Origin: JBCCGE01 sp039029455
Lineage (GTDB): Bacteria; Pseudomonadota; Gammaproteobacteria; Arenicellales; Poriferihabitantaceae
Direction: 5' to 3'
NCBI GenBank assembly: GCA_039029455.1
Contig: JBCCGE010000080.1
Span: forward strand, 1 to 14,462
DNA: 14,462 bases
Shown here: positions 1 to 6,277 of the stretch, piece after piece
Layout of the letters: every line of letters begins with the position of its first letter
How positions within the stretch are numbered: position 1 is the stretch's first letter
Position numbers and translations under genes: made by a program
Notes under the pieces: generated by a model
The model's input: the letters and a program-made list of their open reading frames with translations, nothing else
Database searches by the model: none
What the model was told of the DNA's origin: nothing

Positions 1-39
1 ACGCAATTGAACGACTATGGCGTGCGTTTTCTGCCTTGA
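1..39 (+). CDS. Possible C-terminal end of an upstream gene (partial)
   Basis: Frame 1 on the + strand is open from the window edge for 12 codons and stops at TGA 37-39; the visible tail reads TQLNDYGVRFLP. That is too short to identify a family, and a 12-codon open stretch can occur by chance. It is included because it would leave a normal convergent arrangement with the aldehyde dehydrogenase that ends at 94. No start is visible. It could equally be non-coding. Confidence 0.25.
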   Translation, partial: TQLNDYGVRFLP

Positions 40-61
40 TCTTGAACATTTTAGCTCTCAA

Positions 62-83
62 TCTGGCTTCGCCCAGACTTTTG
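62..83. terminator. Weak hairpin between convergent ends
   Basis: TCTGG at 62-66 pairs with CCAGA at 73-77 around a six-base loop. On the + strand it is followed by CTTTT. The stem is only five pairs and the T tract is short, so it is a poor intrinsic terminator. It sits just past the aldehyde dehydrogenase stop and past the putative upstream gene, which is where a shared terminator would be expected. Confidence 0.2.
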
Positions 84-93
84 CAGAGGCTCC

Positions 94-1569
94 CTAACGC
101 ATTACAAATGGGTTGGCCATCGGTTCCGACGACGTGTTTATCCACGTTGTCTTGGTTCGCGTATAGTCCAGAATAGACTCTGTACCGGCTTCCCGGCCAA
201 AACCACTGTGCCCAAAGCCGCCGAATGGCGCGATTGGGGAAATAGCGCGGTACGTATTTACCCACAGAATTCCCGAACGAATTTTTGCACCCACTCGATG
301 GGCGCGGGCGAGATTTTCTGTAAACAGGCCTGAACCCAGACCGAAGCGGGTGTTGTTTGCCATCTGAATCGCCTCTTCCTCGTCCTCGAAGACCAGAGTA
401 CTCATTACGGGGCCAAACATTTCATTATTTACAGTGTCGATATCCTGGCTCGGACAAGCGAGGATTGTAGGCTTAAAATAATAACCCTTGTCAAAAGACT
501 CCGGTTTTTCGCCGCCATGGAGTATATCGGCACCCTGTGTTTTAGAGTTTGATAGTGATTTTTCAATTCGTTCAATCTGGGCTTTGGTCGCCAAGGGCCC
601 CATCTGAGTGTCGTCCGCAAGCGGATCGCCAATTACAATACGGGACGCACGGTCTACCAGCTTCTCCACCACAGCATCCCTGATTTTTCGATGCAGAATA
701 ACTCTCGAGCCGGCGACGCAACTCTGACCGGAAGCGCCGAAATTTCCAGCGATAATTCCATTGACCGCGCCCTCAATATCTGCATCTTCAAACACGACTA
801 TGGGTGATTTTCCACCCAGTTCAAGCGAGACATGGGCGTAGTTTTCAGCAGTGTTTGCGATTACCCGGGACGCCGTCTCCGGACCTCCGGTAAACGCTAC
901 TCGAGCGACTCCCGGATGCGCAGTCAGAGCGCGACCGCAGGGCTCGCCAAAGCCCGTGATAACGTTTATAACGCCATTTGGGAAACCCGCTTCTTCAACG
1001 ATGCGGGCAAATTCAAACATAGGTGCCGGCGCTTCCTCTGATGCTTTCAGTACAACTGCATTGCCAGCAGCCAGCGCGGGGCCAAGTTTGGTTGCTGTCA
1101 GAAACATCTGTGCGTTCCACGGCACCACCGCAGCCACAACCCCAATCGGCTCCCGGGTTGTGAAAACATGCATGTCGGGCTTGTCGATTGGCAACGTCTG
1201 CCCCTCTATTTTGTCCGCGAGCCCTGCAAAATAGCGGTAGTAGTCCGACACGTATCCGGTTTGCATCCGCGTTTCCTTGGCCAGCTTACCGCTGTCAATC
1301 GTCTCGATGCCGCCGAGATCATAAGCATGCTTGCCGATCAGATCGGCCAGTTTGAAAATACAGTTCGCCCGCTGTGTGGCCGTCATGGTGGACCAGGGTC
1401 CCGAGAACATGGCCTGTTGCGCAGAATGCACAGCTCTGTTGACATCATCCTCGGTTGCGGCGGGCACGGTTGCCCATTCCTCTTCCGTAGCCGGATTTAT
1501 GGTGGTGATCGTACCTCCGTCAGAGGCATCACACCATTCACCGTCTATAAATTGTTTGTAGTGCTTCAT
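94..1569 (-). CDS. NAD(P)-dependent aldehyde dehydrogenase
   Basis: Oxidises an aldehyde to its carboxylic acid with NAD(P)+, probably as a soluble cytoplasmic oligomer. The 491-residue protein covers the whole ALDH superfamily fold at the usual length. Visible catalytic features: PWN with Asn152, the cofactor-binding Lys175 in LKASE, the Rossmann-loop FTGGPETA near 227-233, the general base Glu250 in LELGGK and the nucleophile Cys284 in GQSC. The ATG at 1569 is preceded by GGAG six bases upstream. The overall pattern resembles the broad betaine-aldehyde/aminoaldehyde group, but substrate cannot be read from sequence and no pathway genes are adjacent. It is transcribed away from the HU-like gene, sharing the 254 bp control region with it. 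Confidence 0.95.
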   Translation of the reverse strand: MKHYKQFIDGEWCDASDGGTITTINPATEEEWATVPAATEDDVNRAVHSAQQAMFSGPWSTMTATQRANCIFKLADLIGKHAYDLGGIETIDSGKLAKETRMQTGYVSDYYRYFAGLADKIEGQTLPIDKPDMHVFTTREPIGVVAAVVPWNAQMFLTATKLGPALAAGNAVVLKASEEAPAPMFEFARIVEEAGFPNGVINVITGFGEPCGRALTAHPGVARVAFTGGPETASRVIANTAENYAHVSLELGGKSPIVVFEDADIEGAVNGIIAGNFGASGQSCVAGSRVILHRKIRDAVVEKLVDRASRIVIGDPLADDTQMGPLATKAQIERIEKSLSNSKTQGADILHGGEKPESFDKGYYFKPTILACPSQDIDTVNNEMFGPVMSTLVFEDEEEAIQMANNTRFGLGSGLFTENLARAHRVGAKIRSGILWVNTYRAISPIAPFGGFGHSGFGREAGTESILDYTRTKTTWINTSSEPMANPFVMR

Positions 1570-1601
1570 AGAAGTCTCCGGTTTTCAGCGTCCAGTGTAC
1601 G

Positions 1602-1607
1602 AATATA
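1602..1607 (-). promoter_or_regulatory. Candidate -10 element for the aldehyde dehydrogenase
   Basis: TATATT on the - strand, 5/6 to the sigma-70 -10, lies 33 bases before the ATG. No good -35 is seen 16-18 bases upstream; that position overlaps the DnaA-box match at 1630-1638. An imperfect palindrome (1640-1657) lies just beyond and could be an operator. Weak evidence. Confidence 0.25.
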
Positions 1608-1629
1608 CCGGACAGAACGCGAGATATTT

Positions 1630-1638
1630 TTATCCACA
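1630..1638 (+). promoter_or_regulatory. DnaA box (perfect TTATCCACA)
   Basis: Exact match to the high-affinity DnaA box TTATCCACA. It lies in the non-coding region between the aldehyde dehydrogenase and HU-like genes, near the place expected for the former's -35. A second match in the same orientation lies at 1747-1755. Binding is inferred from the motif only. Confidence 0.5.
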
Positions 1639-1639
1639 A

Positions 1640-1657
1640 ACCGGAACGTTTCCCGGT
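1640..1657. repeat. Imperfect palindrome, possible operator
   Basis: ACCGG at 1640-1644 is inverted as CCGGT at 1653-1657, with a nested GGAA/TTCC pair inside. An 18-base near-palindrome in a divergent promoter region is a typical shape for a dimeric repressor site, but no regulator gene is present in the window and the match could be chance. Confidence 0.25.
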
Positions 1658-1746
1658 CGTTTCAAGATCAGTGAGCTGCCAAACGTGTGCTTAAACGGGA
1701 CCTGAATATCGATGATCTTTTTATAAAGAAATTTTTATCAAAACCT

Positions 1747-1755
1747 TTATACACA
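1747..1755 (+). promoter_or_regulatory. DnaA box (TTATACACA)
   Basis: Matches the DnaA consensus TTATNCACA exactly. It lies immediately upstream of the proposed -35 (1760) of the HU-like gene, in an AT-rich stretch (about 1702-1755) that could also work as an UP element. A weaker TTATCAAAA copy starts 12 bases earlier, at 1735. Paired with the box at 1630-1638. Confidence 0.5.
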
Positions 1756-1759
1756 GTGT

Positions 1760-1794
1760 TTCAGAGACGATCTTCTTACTATACAATGCGCCGC
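1760..1794 (+). promoter_or_regulatory. Sigma-70 type promoter of the HU-like gene
   Basis: -35 TTCAGA (1760-1765, 4/6), 16-base spacer, -10 TACAAT (1782-1787, 5/6), followed by an all-G/C discriminator GCGCCGC (1788-1794). Transcription would start near 1794, leaving a leader of about 30 bases. An overlapping alternative -10 is TATACA at 1780-1785. GC-rich discriminators are known from promoters that ppGpp/DksA repress; that regulation here is inference. Confidence 0.5.
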
Positions 1795-1823
1795 TTTCCA
1801 AAACCTATCAATACTCGCAAATC

Positions 1824-2150
1824 ATGAAAAAGTCTTACAAAGATCCGCTCACGAAAACTGAAATGATCAAAGCCATCGCAGAAGATACTGATATGTCTGC
1901 AAAGGAAGTTAAAGCGGTTCTAGAAAGCCTGGGCAAAGTTATTGAAGCCCACATCAAGCCTCGAGCTGCAGGCGTATTCAAACTGCCGGGAATGTTCAAA
2001 ATTCAGGTGGTTAAGAAACCGGCCACAAAGGCCAAGAAAGGCGTTCCAAACCCGTTCCGTCCGGGTGAAACCATGGATGTTGCAGCCAAGCCAGCAAGCA
2101 AGCGAGTCAAAATCCTGCCTTTGAAAAACCTCAAAGATATGGCGCAGTAA
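1824..2150 (+). CDS. HU-like DNA-binding protein
   Basis: A 108-residue basic protein of the HU/IHF fold, expected to bend and compact DNA as a dimer in the nucleoid. The N-terminal helices (about 8-47) are followed by the beta arm. There NPFRPGE (about 76-82) corresponds to the RNPxTGE of classical HU, keeping the DNA-intercalating proline. It is longer than standard HU (about 90 residues), and the arm region is unusually lysine-rich (KKPATKAKKG). It resembles a separate HU-like subfamily seen in some proteobacteria whose tail reads PLKxLKDM, so hupA/hupB symbols would be misleading. No Shine-Dalgarno is evident before the ATG at 1824. It is monocistronic, with its own promoter and terminator. 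Confidence 0.9.
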   Translation: MKKSYKDPLTKTEMIKAIAEDTDMSAKEVKAVLESLGKVIEAHIKPRAAGVFKLPGMFKIQVVKKPATKAKKGVPNPFRPGETMDVAAKPASKRVKILPLKNLKDMAQ

Positions 2151-2170
2151 GCAGTATTGCAGTTTCAGGA

Positions 2171-2200
2171 AGAAGGAAGGCCACGAGCCTTCCTTTTTTT
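2171..2200 (+). terminator. Intrinsic terminator after the HU-like gene
   Basis: AAGGAAGGC (2173-2181) pairs perfectly with GCCTTCCTT (2187-2195) around a five-base loop, and the T tract continues to 2200. It begins about 20 bases after the HU-like stop. On the opposite strand the same hairpin is followed by TTCTTCC, so it may also stop transcripts of the convergent sodium channel gene. Confidence 0.88.
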
Positions 2201-2234
2201 CGTCAGAATCTGTCTGCCCGGATCGGTCGCTTAG

Positions 2235-3041
2235 TTAACCGTCTCGAGATGGGTCGCTCGGCGCGGTCGGCAATTGGTGTTTTTCCACCAGAGCCCTGAG
2301 TTCGCCAAGTTCCTGCAGAATCTTCTGTTGTGAATCCCGCAACCCCTGTCTCTCTTCACTGGCTTCATCCTCATGCTCAGCCTGCATGGCCGAGACAATA
2401 ATTCCAATAAACAGATTTAGCACCGTAAAAGATGTTGTGATAATGAACGTGATGAAAAAAATCCAGGCTAATGGGAACGCTTCCAGCACCGGCCTGACTA
2501 TGCCCATTGACCAGCTCTCAAGGGTCATAATCTGAAACAAAGTGTAGGCTGATTCCCCGAGCGTCCCAAACCACTGCGGAAAGACCTGTCCAAACAGCTT
2601 GGTCGCCATTACGGAGAAGACGTAGAACATCAACCCCAGCAGAAGTGTTATGGATCCCATACCGGGTAGTGCTGCAATGAGGCCACCGACGACACGACGC
2701 AATGAAGGCATCATGCCGACGACCCTGAGAACACGGAGAACTCTCAGTGTTCTCAGCACCGATAGATTACCGGTCGCGGGCACCAGCGCAATGCCCACAA
2801 TCAGCAAATCAAACACACGCCACGGATCCCTCCAGAATCGGGACCGATAGACAACTACCCGCAGTAAAACCTCAACTGTAAAAATTGACAACAGAATCCG
2901 GTCGAGCCATATGAGCAGCGGACCCGCATAAGACATGGCTGTTTTACTTGTCTCGAGACCAAGGATCGCTGCGTTTACCAGAATAAGTGCAAGTATCACC
3001 CGATCGAAAATCGGTGATTCAACCAGATTTTTCAATACCAT
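2235..3041 (-). CDS. Voltage-gated sodium channel, NavAb/NaChBac type
   Basis: Predicted inner-membrane homotetrameric channel of the bacterial Nav family; 268 residues, typical length. S1 spans about 12-30, S2 42-65, S3 70-89. S4 (93-118) carries Arg97, 100, 103 and 106 at every third position as voltage sensor. S5 is at 125-150, followed by the pore loop with selectivity filter TLESWSM (173-179, ring Glu175), S6 188-220, and a C-terminal coiled coil (about 226-255) that would bundle the tetramer. The filter is, from memory, identical to that of Arcobacter NavAb, and flanking FGTLGES and GIVRP also match. Glu in the filter implies Na+ rather than Ca2+ selectivity. The ATG at 3041 has only a poor ribosome site. 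It lies 121 bp beyond tRNA-Lys and converges on the HU-like gene. Confidence 0.93.
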   Translation of the reverse strand: MVLKNLVESPIFDRVILALILVNAAILGLETSKTAMSYAGPLLIWLDRILLSIFTVEVLLRVVVYRSRFWRDPWRVFDLLIVGIALVPATGNLSVLRTLRVLRVLRVVGMMPSLRRVVGGLIAALPGMGSITLLLGLMFYVFSVMATKLFGQVFPQWFGTLGESAYTLFQIMTLESWSMGIVRPVLEAFPLAWIFFITFIITTSFTVLNLFIGIIVSAMQAEHEDEASEERQGLRDSQQKILQELGELRALVEKHQLPTAPSDPSRDG

Positions 3042-3162
3042 GTTTCAGCAATGGGAGTCTGTTTTATGAAGCAGTCAGAGTTTGATCGTACAAATCACGC
3101 CACGGATCCGTTCGATTGTCGATCACCAGATGCGAGTGCGAATAAATTCCACAAAAAAGGAA

Positions 3163-3238
3163 TGGTGGGGCGTACAGGATTCGAACCTGTGACCACCTGA
3201 TTAAAAGTCAGATGCTCTACCAACTGAGCTAACGCCCC
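3163..3238 (-). tRNA. tRNA-Lys (anticodon UUU)
   Basis: A complete 76-base cloverleaf. The acceptor stem GGGGCGT pairs with ACGCCCC, discriminator A, and CCA is encoded (3163-3165). The D-arm is GCTC/GAGC, the anticodon stem TCTGA/TCAGG and the loop CTTTTAA, placing UUU at 3203-3205. The T-arm is ACAGG-TTCGAAT-CCTGT. It decodes AAA/AAG lysine codons. A T6 run follows directly after the CCA and a weak ATTCC/GGAAT hairpin overlaps it, perhaps ending the transcript. A poor -10 candidate TAGGAT (3247-3252) lies just upstream; no convincing -35 was found. No duplicated 3' end suggesting an integrated element was seen nearby. Confidence 0.97.
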
Positions 3239-3431
3239 TTTCTTGAATCCTATTCGCAACGAGACCTGTGCATCAGGCTGAAGGTTCGGGCATCCGCATT
3301 CCGTTTAAACACTCAACACACATTTTTGGTTGAACTGAAACCAGAATATGATGAGGCGGGCCCGGTGGGGTGCGCGATTATGCGGACAAGGCCGATGGTT
3401 GTCAAATTCGAGACCCGTTATTTTCAGGCAC
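3239..3431. other. Intergenic gap between cpoB and tRNA-Lys
   Basis: 193 bases with no supported gene. No hairpin with a T tract is visible after the cpoB stop, so I cannot place the terminator of the tol-pal transcript. A GC-rich patch (about 3355-3382) contains GGGCCC. Promoter signals for the tRNA are weak. In Pseudomonas, queE and queC occupy this place as I recall; no trace of them is seen. Confidence 0.5.
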
Positions 3432-4304
3432 TTACTGAATCGTCTGTTCTATCCGACGCAATCGGGTTTGCGCAGAGACTGTGACCTGATGACCCGGGAA
3501 TCGGGCCAGAACATCGCGGAACGTCTCCGCAGCGTCCTCGTAGGCGCCAATATCATATTGAATGTAGCCGATCTTAAGAAGCGCCTCGGGCACCCGCTGA
3601 CTGTCAGGATAACGATTGACTACGGTGGTAAAACCCGTCAATGCCGACTCAAATTCCCGGTTCACGTAATGTGCCTCTGACATCCAGTAGTAACCGTCAT
3701 CCGCAAGCTGGCTTTCCGGCCAAGTGTCCACCATGGCCTGAAATGCATTGATCGCATCCTCATATCTACTCTGCTTCAATAGCTCGAAAGCCTGTTCATA
3801 CTGCTGCTGTTCGTTTACCGACACAACACTGTTCTCGTTCCCGCCTAATGTCGGCGATGGGCTTGTACTTTCCACTGTATTGCTGTTGCCAACAATGACA
3901 ATGTCCGCCAGAGAGTTACCACCAACGGTCGCGTTTGTGCCGGAGGCCACGGAGCTTTGTGATGCATCTGGCACCGCGACTGCACTTCGGTTTTTTTCCA
4001 GGTCAAGAAGTCGGCGGTCGATATCCGCAAATAAGTCCTGCTGCCGACGACGCGCGTTGTCCGACTCGAACTGCATCTTTTCGATCAGATTTCGAAGCTC
4101 ACGCAATTCGCTCTCAAGGTCCTGAAGATCGGACAGCGCTTTTAAAAATTCGAGATTCTGCTGAGGTTGTGGTTCGGGTTCAGGCGTAACCACTACAGGC
4201 TCGGGCTCAGGTTCCGGTAATGGCAATACCGAAGAGCATGCGGAGACAGTGAGCAGCAGTGCAGTCGCTACTGCTGCTCGCCAGACTGATCTGAAAACGC
4301 GCAT
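3432..4304 (-). CDS. cpoB: Cell division coordinator CpoB (YbgF), probable lipoprotein
   Basis: Periplasmic TPR protein of the Tol-Pal system; in E. coli it binds TolA and coordinates outer-membrane constriction with PBP1B septal synthesis. From ATG 4304: signal peptide MRVFRSVWRAA plus hydrophobic core ending in lipobox VSAC (Cys23), a Pro-Glu-rich linker (about 28-50), a coiled coil that in the family trimerises (about 51-105), a Ser/Thr/Asn/Gly-rich spacer (about 106-160), then three TPR-like repeats to the end. E. coli CpoB is soluble, so the lipobox is notable. A longer start at ATG 4370 has a better ribosome site (GGAG, five-base spacing) and lies 20 bp after pal. It would add 22 residues with acidic groups before the signal. 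I prefer 4304 for its clean signal peptide; the choice is unsettled. Confidence 0.9.
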   Translation of the reverse strand: MRVFRSVWRAAVATALLLTVSACSSVLPLPEPEPEPVVVTPEPEPQPQQNLEFLKALSDLQDLESELRELRNLIEKMQFESDNARRRQQDLFADIDRRLLDLEKNRSAVAVPDASQSSVASGTNATVGGNSLADIVIVGNSNTVESTSPSPTLGGNENSVVSVNEQQQYEQAFELLKQSRYEDAINAFQAMVDTWPESQLADDGYYWMSEAHYVNREFESALTGFTTVVNRYPDSQRVPEALLKIGYIQYDIGAYEDAAETFRDVLARFPGHQVTVSAQTRLRRIEQTIQ

Positions 4305-4390
4305 AGATCGATTTCCGATATCAATCGATTCAAAGGCACTATTCACTGCCGAATCAGCTCTATAAATCATTCTGTCTCCGCGTTTCTCGA

Positions 4391-4948
4391 TTATTGATAG
4401 AGAATTTCAACGCGTCGATTCAGGCCCCAGGACGCTTCATCTGAACCCAGTGACACCGGACGTTCTTCGCCGTAGGAGACCGTTTGGACTCGGGATGTAG
4501 TGACCCCGAGTGCCGACATGACATCCGCGACTGATTTAGCTCGATCCTCAGCTAATGCCAGATTATATTCCCGCGTTCCCCGCTCATCCGCATGACCCTC
4601 GAGAATGATCTGCACGCCAGGAGAGGCACTGAGATACTGCGCATGCGCCTGCACAATTGCTTCACCCTCCAGAGTCAGAACACTGCTGTCGTACTCGAAA
4701 TAAACCACTCGCTTACTCAACAGGTCGCCGTCACCGCCAAATCCCCCGCTTCCATCGAGTGATGAACTCCCCGAGCCGTCGTCGCCACCGAGACCCGTGG
4801 CGCTCGTGGAGCCGTCACCACTACCAAGTCCCGCGGTTCCGCCAACAGACTCGACCTCGATGTTTTCTTCGACTGATTTGCGGCCACCGCATCCAGCCAC
4901 CGCCACACTGACACATAAAATAATGAAATAAGATGAGAGTTTTGACAT
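4391..4948 (-). CDS. pal: Peptidoglycan-associated lipoprotein Pal
   Basis: Outer-membrane lipoprotein that holds peptidoglycan through its OmpA-like domain and interacts with TolB and TolA. 185 residues: signal peptide with lipobox VAGC (Cys20), a Gly/Ser/Asp-rich linker (about 37-75), then the OmpA C-like domain. Visible in it are VYFEYDSS (82-89), EGHADERGT (117-125) and NLALAEDRAKSV (129-140). Asp121 and Arg136 are at the positions that grip meso-diaminopimelate. The linker is longer and more Gly-rich than I recall for the E. coli protein. The ATG at 4948 has a good site, AGAGGA with seven-base spacing, and begins 12 bp after tolB. Confidence 0.97.
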   Translation of the reverse strand: MSKLSSYFIILCVSVAVAGCGGRKSVEENIEVESVGGTAGLGSGDGSTSATGLGGDDGSGSSSLDGSGGFGGDGDLLSKRVVYFEYDSSVLTLEGEAIVQAHAQYLSASPGVQIILEGHADERGTREYNLALAEDRAKSVADVMSALGVTTSRVQTVSYGEERPVSLGSDEASWGLNRRVEILYQ

Positions 4949-4960
4949 TTATCTATCCTC

Positions 4961-6277
4961 TTAGAGTTTTCGGTTGTACGGCGACCATGCTGGCTCCCTC
5001 ACGGAGCCATTTTGAAATCGAAGTGTTTGCTGTATTTTGCCGTCAACTGAAACAGCAGCAAGCACACTACGCCCCCCCTTTTGGGTAGCGTACATAATCA
5101 TTTCCCCATTCGGAGCAAAACTGGGAGATTCATCCTGACGACCAGAGGTTAACTCGGTCACTGTCCTGTCTTCGGTTGAGTATAGCCCAACTCGAAAGCC
5201 ATTGCCCTGATTGGTGATGAGCACAATGTTCTTTCCATCGTTGGAATAGGATGCGCCCGCATTGTAATTGCCATTAAAGGTTAGTCTCTGCGCCTGACCG
5301 CCGGACGCGGCCACACGATATATCTGTGGAGCGCCGCTGCGACCTGAGGTAAAAATAATGCTGTTGCCATTTGGTGCCCAGGACGGCTCGGTATCAATTG
5401 AGGTGTGTCGTGTGATTCTTTGTAAACGTTCGGTCGCAATCTGGTATACGTAAATCTCCGGGTTACCGTCCTTTGACAAGGTCATCGTTAACCGGGTTCC
5501 GTCAGGTGACCAGGACGGTGCGCTATTGATTCCTGCCGAATCGGATACGCGCTTACGCTCTCCGGTCCAGATATCCTGGACAAAAATCATAGAACGCTTC
5601 TTCTCAAACGATACGTACGCCAGTTTACTGCCATCGGGTGACCACGCTGGGGACAGAATAGGTTCAGTCGACTCCAGTACAGTCTTTGCCCCAAACCCGT
5701 CTGAATCAGCAATCTGCAGCAGATAACGGTTTTTTGGCGACTGCCCCTTAACGGTGATATACGCAATCTTGGTGTCGAACGCGCCCGGAATACCTGTAAG
5801 TTCCTTATAAATAATGTCGCTTATCTGGTGTGATACCTTGCGTAAACGATTTGCCGGCACCACAAACTTCTGACCAACCAGCTGCTTTTCGCGGAACACA
5901 TCAATCAGGCGAAATCTGACTTCGTAGCGATTGTTGCCCACATTAATCACTCGCCCCACCACCAGCGCTTCAGTCTTCAGCAAACGCCAATCCTTGAACT
6001 GCACAGAATTCAGGTCATGGGGAGTGCTGATGAAATCGCCTCGGAAAACCGGTTCAAAGCGCCCGCTCGAAGCGAGATTGCTCTCAATGATATCCGCTGG
6101 CCTGTCTCCGGTCGCAGCAACACCCTCAAAGCTGAAGGGCACGACCGCAATCGGTATCCCGGCCTCGACGCCTTTGTTGACCTCGATTGTCAATACGGCA
6201 TGAGCCCACTGCATCGGCATGAACCCGATCAACATCGCGCTGACCAATATCAGTCGAAATCGGGCTCTAGAAATCAT
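4961..6277 (-). CDS. tolB: Tol-Pal system periplasmic protein TolB
   Basis: Soluble periplasmic beta-propeller that binds Pal and, through its mature N terminus, TolA. From ATG 6277: a 27-residue Sec signal ending WAHA, then a first strand VLTIEVNKGVEAG matching the TolA-binding segment, an alpha/beta domain (to about residue 165), and six propeller blades. The blades are marked by repeats such as SPAWSPDG, APSWSPDG, EPSWAPNG, ASYSNDG, SPSFAPNG and EPAWSPY. In-frame ATGs at 6304 and 6316 would give 36- and 40-residue leaders; 6316 has GGAA ten bases upstream and 6304 only GAG. I chose 6277 as the normal leader length; it overlaps the tolA end by 11 bases, suggesting coupling, but has no clear ribosome site. 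Confidence 0.95.
   Translation of the reverse strand: MISRARFRLILVSAMLIGFMPMQWAHAVLTIEVNKGVEAGIPIAVVPFSFEGVAATGDRPADIIESNLASSGRFEPVFRGDFISTPHDLNSVQFKDWRLLKTEALVVGRVINVGNNRYEVRFRLIDVFREKQLVGQKFVVPANRLRKVSHQISDIIYKELTGIPGAFDTKIAYITVKGQSPKNRYLLQIADSDGFGAKTVLESTEPILSPAWSPDGSKLAYVSFEKKRSMIFVQDIWTGERKRVSDSAGINSAPSWSPDGTRLTMTLSKDGNPEIYVYQIATERLQRITRHTSIDTEPSWAPNGNSIIFTSGRSGAPQIYRVAASGGQAQRLTFNGNYNAGASYSNDGKNIVLITNQGNGFRVGLYSTEDRTVTELTSGRQDESPSFAPNGEMIMYATQKGGRSVLAAVSVDGKIQQTLRFQNGSVREPAWSPYNRKL

Noticed and set aside
138..146. TTATCCACG, a near DnaA box within the aldehyde dehydrogenase gene
   Set aside because: One mismatch, in coding sequence, with no neighbouring boxes.
3146..3163. ATTCC/GGAAT hairpin after tRNA-Lys as an intrinsic terminator
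   Set aside because: Only five weak pairs, the T run lies in the loop rather than after the stem, and one arm overlaps the CCA; mentioned only in the tRNA entry.
3163..3238. tRNA-Lys as an attachment site for an integrated element
   Set aside because: No integrase gene and no repeat of the tRNA 3' end were seen in the window; the adjoining sodium channel looks like a normal gene.
3348..3680. + strand frame starting in the gap before cpoB
   Set aside because: Most of it is the antisense of cpoB, with no ribosome site and no recognisable protein features.
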